NCBI GenBank assembly: GCA_004297765.1
Contig: SCTZ01000046.1
Location: 1 to 61,717, forward strand
Length of the DNA: 61,717 nt
Reading direction: 5' to 3'
Origin: Chloroflexota bacterium
GTDB lineage: Bacteria > Chloroflexota > Dehalococcoidia > FW602-bin16
The stretch's first letter is position 1; each line of letters opens with the position of its first letter. The notes under the pieces are model-generated. The model did not search any database and was not told where the DNA came from. It saw only the letters and a program-made list of their open reading frames with translations. Position numbers and translations under genes: made by a program. Shown here piece by piece: positions 51,264 to 59,275 of this stretch.

Positions 51264-52994
51264 ATGATTTTGGACGGTCTTTCCGACGTGAAAACTGACG
51301 TTAAGAGACGCTTGCGACTCACAGATAGCCGGTGGGCGCGGCTGGGAGCATTCCTCGAAGCGTATCTAGAGTCGATATGTGTGGCCGGCGTTACCATTCT
51401 GGCGGCAGCGCTCCGGCTCTACGGCATCGGGGACAAGAGCATCTGGTACGACGAGTCCTTTGTCATCACTCTGGCCGAGATGCCGGTGCCCGATATGATT
51501 CGCGCCTTGCTCCAACTGGACCCCCATCCTCCCCTTTACTACCTATTGATGCATTTCTGGCTTCGGCTGGGGGATAATCCGTTTATGGCACGCCTGCCAT
51601 CCGCCCTTCTGTCGACGGCTTCGGTGCCATTGCTCTACGCCCTCGGCGCGAGGCTTATCGGTCGGAAGGCGGCCTTTGGCGCTTCCACCTTGCTGGCGGT
51701 TTCGTCTTTTCACGTCTTCTGGGGTCAGGAGGCTCGCATGTATGCACTGCTGGGCTTGCTGTGCCTGGCATCCACCTTCTTCTTGGTGAAGGCGCTTCAG
51801 GAGGGTGGCCGAATCAATTGGGGCTTGCATGCACTGCTCTCAGCAGCCGCCATGTACACACAACTGGTCGCTGTGTTCTACCTGGCGGCACAGGGCGCTG
51901 CTGTCCTACTACTATTGGTTTGGCATCGTACCCCGAGGGGGATCGGCGTTGAATGGGCGAAAAGTCAGACGTGGGCCGGTCTCCTTTTCTTACCCTGGCT
52001 ATACGCGTTCGTGACCTGGGGTGGTCCGATGCTTGAGATTGACTATGCCCCGACCACCACGCCGAGAGGCCTGGAAGCACTACTGTTTCAGTTAATATAT
52101 GGCAGTCTTCCTTACTGGCGCAATGGGCTGGGGATGGACGGCGAAACGCGAGATGTCTTAGTGATCTTGTCTCTCCTGACCGCTCTGCTGGGGACCTGGT
52201 TCGTCCGACGACGGCCTGCCGTGATACTCCTGGTCTTTCTGTTTCTGGGGTCCATTGGCTTACTGGCCTTGGTGGGCCTTCGGTTGGAGATCGTGATCCC
52301 CAAAGCGGTTCTGCCGGCTTCTTTCGCCTTCTACCTTCTTCTATGGGGCGGGCTTGCAGCCCGGAGGAAAGCGGTGCTGGTGCTTGGAGTAACTGTCCTG
52401 TTACTGAACCTGGTGGGGCTGGTCAGATACTACACGCTTGGCTCACAGGAGGATTGGCGCGCAGCGGCACAGTATCTGGGTCGCGGATTCCGGTGGGGCG
52501 ACCTGGCATTGGTGGATTCCAGCGCCGGGTTGATGCCCTTGAATTACTACCTACGACAGGACGGTCTGTCGATAGAAGCTTACGGAGTTCCCTTCAAGCT
52601 CTGGACGATGCTCCCTCCACCATTGAGTGATGAAGATTACCAGCGGGTGGACGAATTATCAATGGGCCGTTCTAGCATCTGGTTGGTGCTATTCCGCAAT
52701 GGCTTTCCCGACCAGGATGGCCAGCTCCTGTCCTATCTGTCTTCTCGGTATGTCCTGGCGGAATCCCGGTCGGTGACCAAAGTGCGGCTGTTCCGCTTCG
52801 CGCCTGGCACGCCCGGCTCCGATGAGGAGTCGTCGGCGCAGGCTGTGGCGGAGCCGCCCGCAGGCACTGGGGTGAGTGCTTCTGGGCAGGACGGCAGCTC
52901 GCTGTGGGTTGATTTTGAAGTGGAGGCGAGCGAGCGCGTGACCTCCCTCCAAGGCACCTTTCGCCTGGACGACTATGTTGCAGGGAGCAGATAA
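51264..52994 (+). CDS. GT-C fold membrane glycosyltransferase (GT39/GT83-like)
   Basis: A 576-residue polytopic membrane protein with about ten to twelve hydrophobic segments. The extracytoplasmic loop 1 carries IWYDESFVITLAE, the DE catalytic pair of GT-C enzymes, and LDPHPPLYYLLMHFW. The motif FHVFWGQEARMYALLGLLCL is typical of PMT/DUF2723-type glycosyltransferases. A soluble C-terminal part follows. ATG 51264 is chosen because GGAG lies 6 bp upstream. The stop overlaps the start of the propeller gene by one base (TAATG), so the two are coupled. Donor and acceptor are unknown. Confidence 0.85.
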   Translation: MILDGLSDVKTDVKRRLRLTDSRWARLGAFLEAYLESICVAGVTILAAALRLYGIGDKSIWYDESFVITLAEMPVPDMIRALLQLDPHPPLYYLLMHFWLRLGDNPFMARLPSALLSTASVPLLYALGARLIGRKAAFGASTLLAVSSFHVFWGQEARMYALLGLLCLASTFFLVKALQEGGRINWGLHALLSAAAMYTQLVAVFYLAAQGAAVLLLLVWHRTPRGIGVEWAKSQTWAGLLFLPWLYAFVTWGGPMLEIDYAPTTTPRGLEALLFQLIYGSLPYWRNGLGMDGETRDVLVILSLLTALLGTWFVRRRPAVILLVFLFLGSIGLLALVGLRLEIVIPKAVLPASFAFYLLLWGGLAARRKAVLVLGVTVLLLNLVGLVRYYTLGSQEDWRAAAQYLGRGFRWGDLALVDSSAGLMPLNYYLRQDGLSIEAYGVPFKLWTMLPPPLSDEDYQRVDELSMGRSSIWLVLFRNGFPDQDGQLLSYLSSRYVLAESRSVTKVRLFRFAPGTPGSDEESSAQAVAEPPAGTGVSASGQDGSSLWVDFEVEASERVTSLQGTFRLDDYVAGSR

Positions 52995-54931
52995 TGAAAG
53001 TAGCGATCCTATGCGGCGGCAGATGGACGCGGCGGATGTTCGCTTTTCGGAGGCTCGCCCTCGGAGCTGCCGCCCTCATTGCCGTCATTGGACTGCTGAC
53101 ATGGGAAGCGTGGGCCGCCACGAACCCTCTTGCCAGCACTCCCTGGCCGGCTTACGGTCAGAACATGCAGCACAATAACCGCAGCCCTTATCAGGGTCCG
53201 CAGCAATTGCCAAGGCTCAGGTGGCAATTCAGACGCAACGAACATTGGGGCACTGACTACCGCGGGACCGGCATCGGGCTGAACAACACGGTCTATCTGG
53301 CGGCCGGTATGGCCGGGGTGTACGCCGTCGACTCCCGCTCCGGCCAGAAGAAGTGGCTCTTCAGCCCATGGAACACCGGCCACGAGACCTTCGTGGAGTT
53401 CCCTCCCACGGTGGCCTCGGATGGGACGCTCTACATAACCTCGGAGAACGACTATGCCTACGCCCTGGACCCGAACGGAAACATCCTCTGGTTCTTCCGG
53501 GCTGGTCACCTGCACACCCCTGTCTCCATCAGCCCGGACGGCAGCTCCGTCCACTTCGTATCGGAGGATGGGTACCTCTATGCGCTGAATCGGACAGATG
53601 GCAAGCTCAACTGGCGCTATCGGCTGGGCTACAGTGCATACGGGACAGGTCGCCGGATTCCCGTGGTCTACGATACCGCGGGCAACCTCTATTTCGCTTG
53701 GGTTAGTACTGTTTGGTCGTTCACTCCAACCGGACAAAAACGATGGTCACTTGGGATCCCAAGCCGGGGCCCATACATGGCCGGTCCAGCCGTATCCAAC
53801 GATGGCACTCTCTATTTTACCTTCAATGATAGTATCACGGCTGTGACCATGGATGGACGACTGAAGTGGCAGCGGATTCTGGACGGCACTGCATTCGACC
53901 GCACGCCTGCAATTGCAGCCGACGGAACCGTCTACATCGGTGGGGACAACGGCTTCATCTACGCCTACGATCCGAACGGCGTGCTCAAGTGGAAGCAGCA
54001 GTATGTGCGGGCAACCGGCTGGGGGGGCGGCGTGAAGAGCAACCTGCTGTTGGATGCCCGAGGCACCCTCTACTTCCTGGGCAAGGACGGCTACGTGTAC
54101 GCGGTGAGCAGCCAGACCAGGGCTGTCCTCTGGCGCTACAATTCCTTCCGAATCGACTACTCCTATCCCGGTCTTCAGCTTAGCCTGGATGCCGACGGCA
54201 CACTGTACGTCCCGGTAGACAGTCTAATGCTCCTGGCGCTAGCGCCTGCCTCAGCTTCTTCACCGCCGCCGACCCGCACTGCCACATCCATCCCCACTCG
54301 GACTTCGACCTCCGTTGCGACGGCGACCGCTACCCAGACTCAAACTCCAACGGCAACATCGACCGAGGTTGGGCAGCGCTCAGCGACTCCAACCCTGACG
54401 CCGACCCTGTCTTCAACCTTGACACCGACCCCGACTGCCACGCGGGCGGCTCTGACGAGCGGCAATCTCCTGTCCAACGGTGGGTTCGAGCAGAGCGTCA
54501 ACGACGACGGCGTTCCAGACGGTTGGCGAGTCTTGGCCGCTCAACCAGTCCTTGTTTCGAGAAGCCCAGCTCAGAAGTATGAAGGATCTTTCTCCTTGCT
54601 TGCGAGCTCCAGACTGGGGCAATCGTCCATCATCTACCAGGACGTACCAGCCAAGCCGGGCGAAAGATTCAGCTTCTCGGGCTGGATGAATGTGCCCAGC
54701 AGCTCCGGCTGGTTCCGGGCAAGCGTGCAGCTCCTGGCGATGAAGCCCGACGGCCGCATACTCACCACCGTAGTTGCTCGCGCCCAGTCTTCCACTACTC
54801 CCGGGTGGGTGCCTGTCAACGCGAGCGCAGTAGTGCCCAAAGATGCGACGATACTCAGAGTCCAGCTTCGGCTGGAGACCCTGAGAGCTGATGTCTACGT
54901 AGACGGGTTCTCGTTGGAGAGCAGGGGGTGA
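52994..54931 (+). CDS. exported PQQ-type beta-propeller with CBM-like C-terminal module
   Basis: A 645-residue protein with a signal peptide (AALIAVIGLLTWEAWAATNP). A seven- or eight-bladed PQQ-like propeller follows (residues 40-415), with repeats such as VYAVDSRSGQKKWLFSPWN, YALDPNGNILWFF, YALNRTDGKLNWRY and YAVSSQTRAVLWRY. A Thr/Ser/Pro linker (TRTATSIPTRTSTSV) precedes a C-terminal module (480-645, NGGFEQSVNDDGVPDGW to VDGFSLESRG). That module is the same kind as the four glycosidase modules at 45211-47755. The shared module and linker style link the two proteins to one extracellular glycan. Confidence 0.8.
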   Translation: MKVAILCGGRWTRRMFAFRRLALGAAALIAVIGLLTWEAWAATNPLASTPWPAYGQNMQHNNRSPYQGPQQLPRLRWQFRRNEHWGTDYRGTGIGLNNTVYLAAGMAGVYAVDSRSGQKKWLFSPWNTGHETFVEFPPTVASDGTLYITSENDYAYALDPNGNILWFFRAGHLHTPVSISPDGSSVHFVSEDGYLYALNRTDGKLNWRYRLGYSAYGTGRRIPVVYDTAGNLYFAWVSTVWSFTPTGQKRWSLGIPSRGPYMAGPAVSNDGTLYFTFNDSITAVTMDGRLKWQRILDGTAFDRTPAIAADGTVYIGGDNGFIYAYDPNGVLKWKQQYVRATGWGGGVKSNLLLDARGTLYFLGKDGYVYAVSSQTRAVLWRYNSFRIDYSYPGLQLSLDADGTLYVPVDSLMLLALAPASASSPPPTRTATSIPTRTSTSVATATATQTQTPTATSTEVGQRSATPTLTPTLSSTLTPTPTATRAALTSGNLLSNGGFEQSVNDDGVPDGWRVLAAQPVLVSRSPAQKYEGSFSLLASSRLGQSSIIYQDVPAKPGERFSFSGWMNVPSSSGWFRASVQLLAMKPDGRILTTVVARAQSSTTPGWVPVNASAVVPKDATILRVQLRLETLRADVYVDGFSLESRG

Positions 54932-54954
54932 TGGGACCAATCTGAAGGTTCATG

Positions 54955-55012
54955 TGGTGCCGAGGGCGGGGGTCGAACCCGCACGGCCTTGCGGCCAACG
55001 GATTTTAAGTCC
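54955..55012 (-). tRNA. 3' fragment of a tRNA-Leu (UAA) gene, attachment-site scar
   Basis: On the minus strand the fragment runs from the anticodon loop (GGACTTAAAATCC, anticodon TAA) through a long variable arm (GGCCGCAAGGCC), the T arm (GCGGGTTCGACCCCCGC) and the acceptor end CCTCGGCACCA. The 5' half (acceptor GCCGAGG, D arm) is absent: upstream bases on that strand do not pair. It is therefore a partial tRNA left where an integrative element crossed over in the gene's 3' half. Confidence 0.8.
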
Positions 55013-55093
55013 CGCCCAAGGCGTCCATGCCGTATCAGAGCGTGCCGTAGCGTCAGCGTGGGCGCCATTCCTTGTCCACGCAGTCCGCTGTGA

Positions 55094-55133
55094 TTTGCTG
55101 TCTGCTACCGCATTTGCTGTCAGTTTTGCTGTC
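55094..55133. repeat. three 9-bp direct repeats next to the tRNA fragment
   Basis: TTTGCTGTC occurs at 55094-55102, 55113-55121 and 55125-55133, about 80-120 bp from the tRNA-Leu fragment. Spacing and place fit arm-type sites for a tyrosine integrase, but this is inference. Nothing else in 55013-55447 looks coding. Confidence 0.5.
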
Positions 55134-55447
55134 AGAAAAGCTTAGGATGACAGGGCGTAGACCAGCGGTTGCGGACGACAGACTTATTTCGCCTTGTGCG
55201 GTCACTGTCTTATTTGTTGTTCCAAGGAGTCCGTATCGACGCGAATTGTCGTCCATTCCGTCCGTTGGCAATTGCCAATGGCCGTCGGTATCGTAGTCAG
55301 TTTCGTTGTTTGGATAGGCTGAGGATAGCTAAAGCCCGAGGTGTGTCGTCTTCAAGGCACAAAAAAAGGATCGACCTCCACTCCGGTGAGTTGCCGGGGC
55401 AGCATGGTGCCTGCCACGCTGCCCCTACAATCTTTGCGTGCTCTTCG

Positions 55448-56107
55448 CTAATCCCAATCCAACAAGCGTATGCTTCCTGCTTGCCTTGTCTGCAACAGGT
55501 CGATCACGCGCTGGTTCCTTGAGCCGCGATAGGCTAGCGACTCATCCCTCAGCGCAGGCACAAAGGGTCCATCAACGAGAACATCGGCGAGGTCCAGCAC
55601 TTCTTCGACAGCAAGATTCCCGCGCTGCAGAAGTTGCTCGTACGTGAAGCCAGTAAAGACGGTGATGTGCGTGTCCGCCTCTTTCAAACGTCTGACGATC
55701 TCAGCACACGCCTCGGGTTGGACCAGCGCATCGCCGCCCGAAAGGGTGACTCCATCGCGTGGAACGTCCGACCGAAGCAACTCGTCTACCACTTCTGCGA
55801 CGGTCATTCGGATTCCTCCGATCAGCGAATGGGTATACACTGAGTGACAGCCGAGACAGTGGTGGGGGCAGCCTTGAAAGAATGCAACGCTCCTAAGACC
55901 GGGTCCATCCACCAGCGAGCCGTGCACGATGCTTGCGATCTGTACCGAGCCCCGACTATCATGGCGTGCAGGGACCGGAAGACTTTGACCGCATTCGGCG
56001 TCTTTGCCGGGGCCGAGATATGTTTGAAGCTGAGCGAGGAGGGCCTCGTCGGCCCTCCTCACGACCATCTCTCCCGTGTGCGGATTGATGGTGAACTCTG
56101 TCCTCAA
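55448..56107 (-). CDS. radical SAM activase-like protein with DUF2997-like N-terminus
   Basis: A 219-residue protein with the radical SAM 4Fe-4S motif CPHHCLGC (C80, C84, C87), then the SAM-binding segment VTLSGGDALVQPEACAEIVR and ITVFTGFTYEQLL, as in NrdG/PflA-type activases. Before it, TEFTINPHTGEMVVRRADEA has the same beta-hairpin pattern as the DUF2997 protein encoded just upstream (IRFEIDMETGELTT). Start overlap with that gene (ATGA) shows coupling. It would make a glycyl or other radical in a partner. Its target is unknown; a ribonucleotide reductase is not nearby. Confidence 0.85.
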   Translation of the reverse strand: MRTEFTINPHTGEMVVRRADEALLAQLQTYLGPGKDAECGQSLPVPARHDSRGSVQIASIVHGSLVDGPGLRSVAFFQGCPHHCLGCHSVYTHSLIGGIRMTVAEVVDELLRSDVPRDGVTLSGGDALVQPEACAEIVRRLKEADTHITVFTGFTYEQLLQRGNLAVEEVLDLADVLVDGPFVPALRDESLAYRGSRNQRVIDLLQTRQAGSIRLLDWD

Positions 56108-56298
56108 CGCTCGACCCTCTGCCGCAGACTGACCTCTGTAGCCCGGTGGAATTCTGCCGTGTACTCGGTCTTCTGCGCCTCTCCCACCAGGTCTTCTACC
56201 AACTTCTGGATATCGACGCAGCCCTTGCCGGGTACCCCTTTGACGTGGGTGGTCAGCTCTCCGGTCTCCATGTCTATCTCGAAGCGGATCTCCGGCAT
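56104..56298 (-). CDS. DUF2997-family small protein
   Basis: A 64-residue protein: strand-hairpin EIRFEIDMETGELTT, a Gly-rich turn (VKGVPGKGCVDIQKLVEDLV) with one conserved Cys, then a helix (EDLVGEAQKTEY). This pattern marks DUF2997. It follows the DUF1257 gene by 2 bp and overlaps the radical SAM start by 4 bp. Such small proteins co-occur with DUF1257 and Ycf46-like AAA+ genes. The function is unknown; a radical SAM substrate or carrier is possible because of the conserved GKGC. Confidence 0.78.
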   Translation of the reverse strand: MPEIRFEIDMETGELTTHVKGVPGKGCVDIQKLVEDLVGEAQKTEYTAEFHRATEVSLRQRVER

Positions 56299-56300
56299 CG

Positions 56301-56696
56301 CTAGTACCTCACCCTGACTCTGATCACGTTGCCTTCGGTCTGCGCCACGCGCGTGCCATGGAGCCGGCGGGTCACCCGTTCCACGACCCTCAGGTTGTAG
56401 GCAGTGCGTAATCTGGCTAGGAACTTGCCGTCCAGGAGCGCCCCCAGGTCGTATTCGGAGATGACCGGAACGTAGCCCTGATCGGTCCTCTGAAACCCAA
56501 GGTCGTTCGAGGCGCGGGTAAGATGCTGCCGACGCACCACCAACGCCGCTCGTTCTGGGCGAAGGTCGCCCTGATAGCCGTAGAGGGGAAGGTGGTCTCC
56601 TTCCTCGACGATCGCATAGCCAAGATCGGCAAGGGCTGCTTTGAGCAGCCCGAGATCGCGAAACTGGATGTCGCGGAACTTCCTGTACGCGCTCAT
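56301..56696 (-). CDS. DUF1257 (Ycf35-like) protein
   Basis: A 131-residue protein (RKFRDIQFRDLGLLKAALAD; LPLYGYQGDLRPERAALVVR; VPVISEYDLGALLDGKFLAR; ERVTRRLHGTRVAQTEGNVI) with the features of the DUF1257 family, known from plastids and cyanobacteria as Ycf35. It lies between the AAA+ fragment and DUF2997, same strand, 14 and 2 bp from them. The reaction is unknown. The strong conservation of this neighbourhood suggests a complex with the AAA+ and radical SAM proteins. Confidence 0.8.
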   Translation of the reverse strand: MSAYRKFRDIQFRDLGLLKAALADLGYAIVEEGDHLPLYGYQGDLRPERAALVVRRQHLTRASNDLGFQRTDQGYVPVISEYDLGALLDGKFLARLRTAYNLRVVERVTRRLHGTRVAQTEGNVIRVRVRY

Positions 56697-56710
56697 GACC
56701 GTTTCTCTCC

Positions 56711-57251
56711 TTATAGCTCCAGTCGTCTGGGAGCGGCGGCGTGGCCGACCATGCCGTTGCCATCCAGCGCTAGATGGGTGCGCGCCCAGGTGCGCAGTTC
56801 TTCGATCTGCTCCCGCTTCACTTCCGAAAGCGGGCGGGTGCTGGAGATCCTGGTCAGGATATCGTCCGTGATTACCTCTCTGCCGTCATCCATGAAGGCC
56901 CGCAGGAGCGCCCTGCGGACCGCGTTCTCTATCTCGGCGCCGGAGAAACCCTCTGACGCTTCGGCAACAGCCGCCAGGTCGAACTGCCGCGGGTCGCGGC
57001 CCCTTTGTCGGAGATGGACGGCAAAGATATCCGAGCGATCTCGCTGGTCGGGAAGATCGACGAAGATGATCTTGGTGAAGCGCCCCTCTCTGATTTGTTC
57101 GCCTGCCAGGTCTCTGACGTCATTGGCGGTGGCGAAGACGAAGACGCCTCCGGCACGATCCTGCATCCAGTTCAAAAGATGGCCGATCGTGCGAGCCGTC
57201 TCACCTCCATCGGTACGATTCGAGGAGGCCAGTCCGCCGACCGCTTTTTCC
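56711..57251 (-). pseudogene. C-terminal exon of a Ycf46-like AAA+ ATPase, cut by a group II intron
   Basis: The 180-residue exon begins inside the Walker B region (the EKA of a DEIEKA-like motif), then VFVFATANDVRDLAGEQIREG (sensor 1), GRFTKIIFVDLPDQRDRSDI with the Arg finger, the C-terminal helical lid (SGAEIENAVRRALLRAFMDD) and a tail. This is Ycf46-type AAA+ order. The Walker A half is missing from the window and replaced by intron sequence at the split codon (intron ends AC, exon begins G). If the 5' exon exists elsewhere, splicing could restore it; as seen here it is broken. Confidence 0.8.
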
Positions 57252-58187
57252 GTGGGTAAGGAGGCTGCCTCGCGGCAACCCCCTCCCCGTAGAACCGTGC
57301 ATGAGGCTCGTCGCCTCACACGGCTCCCATCAGAAACGCACGAGTTACTTCCGATTATCTTTTCTTTGGGCGTTGTAGTGACAAGCCTCGTGACGCATCG
57401 CCAGAAAGACGCGTTCGTCAGCGAAGCCGACTGCGTGTCGCACTAAGCGATACACGTCCACGGGCTCTCCGTTGAACAGGCCAGCCTTGCACACCGGACA
57501 CCTCCAATTCTGCTGGGATGCGATCCGCAGCTTGGCCGAGTCCGCTATGCGGACTCGGCCATCGTCGCGGTTTCGCCAGGCCCAGTAGTCTCGGAGCGAC
57601 GGGTCATCTTTCGACGCTCCCGTCCGTACAATGGGGTGTCGGATGATGGGCGTACGAAGGACATCGTGAAGCGCCATAGTAACTTGTTTGCCATGGCGCA
57701 CCTCGACCTTGGTCGAAAACCGCCAATCCCGACCACCTATCCACCGGAAGTACCGGGTTTTCACCCAACGCTTCCCTTTCGTGGAGTGCCGTCGAAGCGA
57801 CCAGGTCCACAGCATGTGGAAGAGGCGCCATTCGACGTAGCGGAAGGTGTCCTTGCTGCACTGGTGTTGGTAGTAGTTGGTCCACCCCCGCAGAATTGGG
57901 TTAAGGTGCCTGATGACCTGGTCCGGCTTAATCTCCTTGTGGCGGTCAAGCCACTGCTTGATTTCGCGCAGTTTGGTCAGGACCTTTTCCTTCTGCGGTT
58001 TAATCAGGAGTTTGCCATTTGGGTAACGACGCACGTTGAAGCCCAAGAAGTTGAAGCCTTCATCGATTGGAACGATGCGGGTCTTCTCTTCACTTAGTTG
58101 CAGGCCGCGTGCGTCGAGCCACTCGCTGATAGTGGCTTTGACCTGTTCAAGGATTTCACGTGTAGGTGCGAGGACGATGAAATCATC
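57252..58187 (-). mobile_element. 3' part of a group II intron, truncated by the recombinase-trio element
   Basis: The intron's 3' end (TTACCCAC at 57252-57259 on the minus strand) is followed by the AAA+ exon. Upstream on that strand come domain VI, domain V and the reverse transcriptase part. The 5' part of the intron and its ribozyme domains I-IV are lost beyond the insertion at 58188. Confidence 0.8.
57292..57326 (-). ncRNA. group II intron domain V
   Basis: On the minus strand GAGCCGTG...CACGGTTC pairs with an internal TGAGGC/GCCTCA stem and a GACGA loop, about 35 nt, with the AGC triad. It is followed by the domain VI hairpin (GGGGGTTGCC / GGCAGCCTCC region). Confidence 0.85.
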
Positions 58188-58190
58188 CGC
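57345..58190 (-). pseudogene. C-terminal part of a group II intron reverse transcriptase/maturase with HNH
   Basis: The frame begins with ADDF, the second half of the catalytic YADD motif, continues through the thumb and maturase region (REIKQWLDRHKEIKPDQVIR; LNPILRGWTNYYQHQCSKDT; WVKTRYFRW) and ends with an HNH-type zinc domain (CPVCKAGL...MRHEACHYNA). The N-terminal fingers and palm are missing because the recombinase-trio element begins at the Ala codon of YADD. The rest is intact, which suggests recent disruption. Confidence 0.85.
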
Positions 58191-58274
58191 TTATGCCGGT
58201 CGTCGGGTTATGCCGACTGGATGTGGAGCGTACCCGAGGGACCGGGTGGCCTTCCGCGAACAGTCGGCATAACC
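58188..58274 (+). repeat. left 87-bp inverted repeat of the recombinase-trio element
   Basis: It starts at the GCG (Ala) of the reverse transcriptase ADD codons and contains TTATGCCG twice and CGGCATAA once. Against the reverse complement of 61514-61600 I count seven mismatches in 87. The paired GGTTATGCCGACTG and CAGTCGGCATAACC look like recombinase-binding arms. Confidence 0.85.
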
Positions 58275-58285
58275 GTCGGTGCTGG

Positions 58286-59275
58286 TCAGAGCGCCTCGAG
58301 GAACGCTAGTAGGCTGTCCGGGGCGGTGTAGCGGCCCGGTGGGCTACCTGGGAGGGCAGTACGGGCGAGCGCGCGTTCCTTAATGCTCAGGTCGGCATGC
58401 AGGTAGATCTGCGTGGTCTCGGTCGACTCATGTCCGAGCCAGAGGGCAATCACCGAAACGTCGACGCCCGCGTGCAGCAGCGCCATCGCGGTGGAGTGCC
58501 GCAGCGTGTGTGGGGTGACGTGCTTCCCGGTGAGCGATGGGCACGACTCGGCGGCGGTCTTCGCATGTTTGGCGACGAGCTGTTCGACGGCGTCTCGGCT
58601 GAGCGGGGTTCCCCGCCGGGTGGGGAACAGCGGGTCCCCGCCGTCACCGCCTCGCTCGCGCAGCCACTTCCGCAGGACCTTGACCGTGACGGCGGTGAGC
58701 GGGGTGCACCGGTCTTTCCGCCCCTTGCCGCGACAGCGCAGATGGGGACCGGTGTCGAGGTGGACGTCCTGGAGCCGGAGGCCGGTCAGTTCACTGACCC
58801 GCAGCCCGGTGTGGATCGCGGTTAGCAGCAGGGCGTGGTCGCGGCGACCAGCCCAGGTGGTGCGGTCCGGCGCCGCCACCACGGCGTCGGTCTCTGCCTT
58901 CGTCAGGAAGGTGACGACTGCGCGGTCGAAGCGTTTCGGCGGGATCGCCAGGACGCGCTGGATCACCGCCGCGGCGTCGGGAGCCCGGTTGACCGCATAG
59001 CGGAAGAACGAACGGATGGCGGCCAGGCGTGCGTTGCGGGTGGTGACGCTGTTGCCGCGGGTGACCTCCAAGTGCTGGAGGAACGCGCCGATCGTAGGTG
59101 CATCGAGATCGGCGACGCGCAACTGGACCGGATGGCGACCGAGGCGCTGTTCCGCGAAGGTGAGCAGGAGCTTGAAGGTATCCCGGTAGGCGGCGATCGT
59201 GTGGGCGCTGGCCTGGCGGTGGCGCATCAGCTTATCGGTGAAGAACCCCTGCAGCAGCGGTGCGAGGTCGCTCAT
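58286..59275 (-). CDS. tyrosine recombinase (third of the trio)
   Basis: A 329-residue XerC/D-like recombinase. The N-terminal SAM-like core-binding domain (LQGFFTDKLMRHRQASAHTI) and the catalytic domain have Arg in HTGLRVSELTGL, the H-x-x-R box in HVTPHTLRHSTAM, the His in LWLGHEST and the nucleophile Tyr in TTQIYLHADL. ATG 59275 overlaps the stop of the second recombinase (ATGA). The stop is 11 bp before the left inverted repeat, as expected for the distal gene. Confidence 0.9.
   Translation of the reverse strand: MSDLAPLLQGFFTDKLMRHRQASAHTIAAYRDTFKLLLTFAEQRLGRHPVQLRVADLDAPTIGAFLQHLEVTRGNSVTTRNARLAAIRSFFRYAVNRAPDAAAVIQRVLAIPPKRFDRAVVTFLTKAETDAVVAAPDRTTWAGRRDHALLLTAIHTGLRVSELTGLRLQDVHLDTGPHLRCRGKGRKDRCTPLTAVTVKVLRKWLRERGGDGGDPLFPTRRGTPLSRDAVEQLVAKHAKTAAESCPSLTGKHVTPHTLRHSTAMALLHAGVDVSVIALWLGHESTETTQIYLHADLSIKERALARTALPGSPPGRYTAPDSLLAFLEAL

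Noticed and set aside
54955..55060. Intact tRNA-Leu
   Set aside because: No 5' acceptor or D arm pairs with the 3' half, so only a fragment is annotated.
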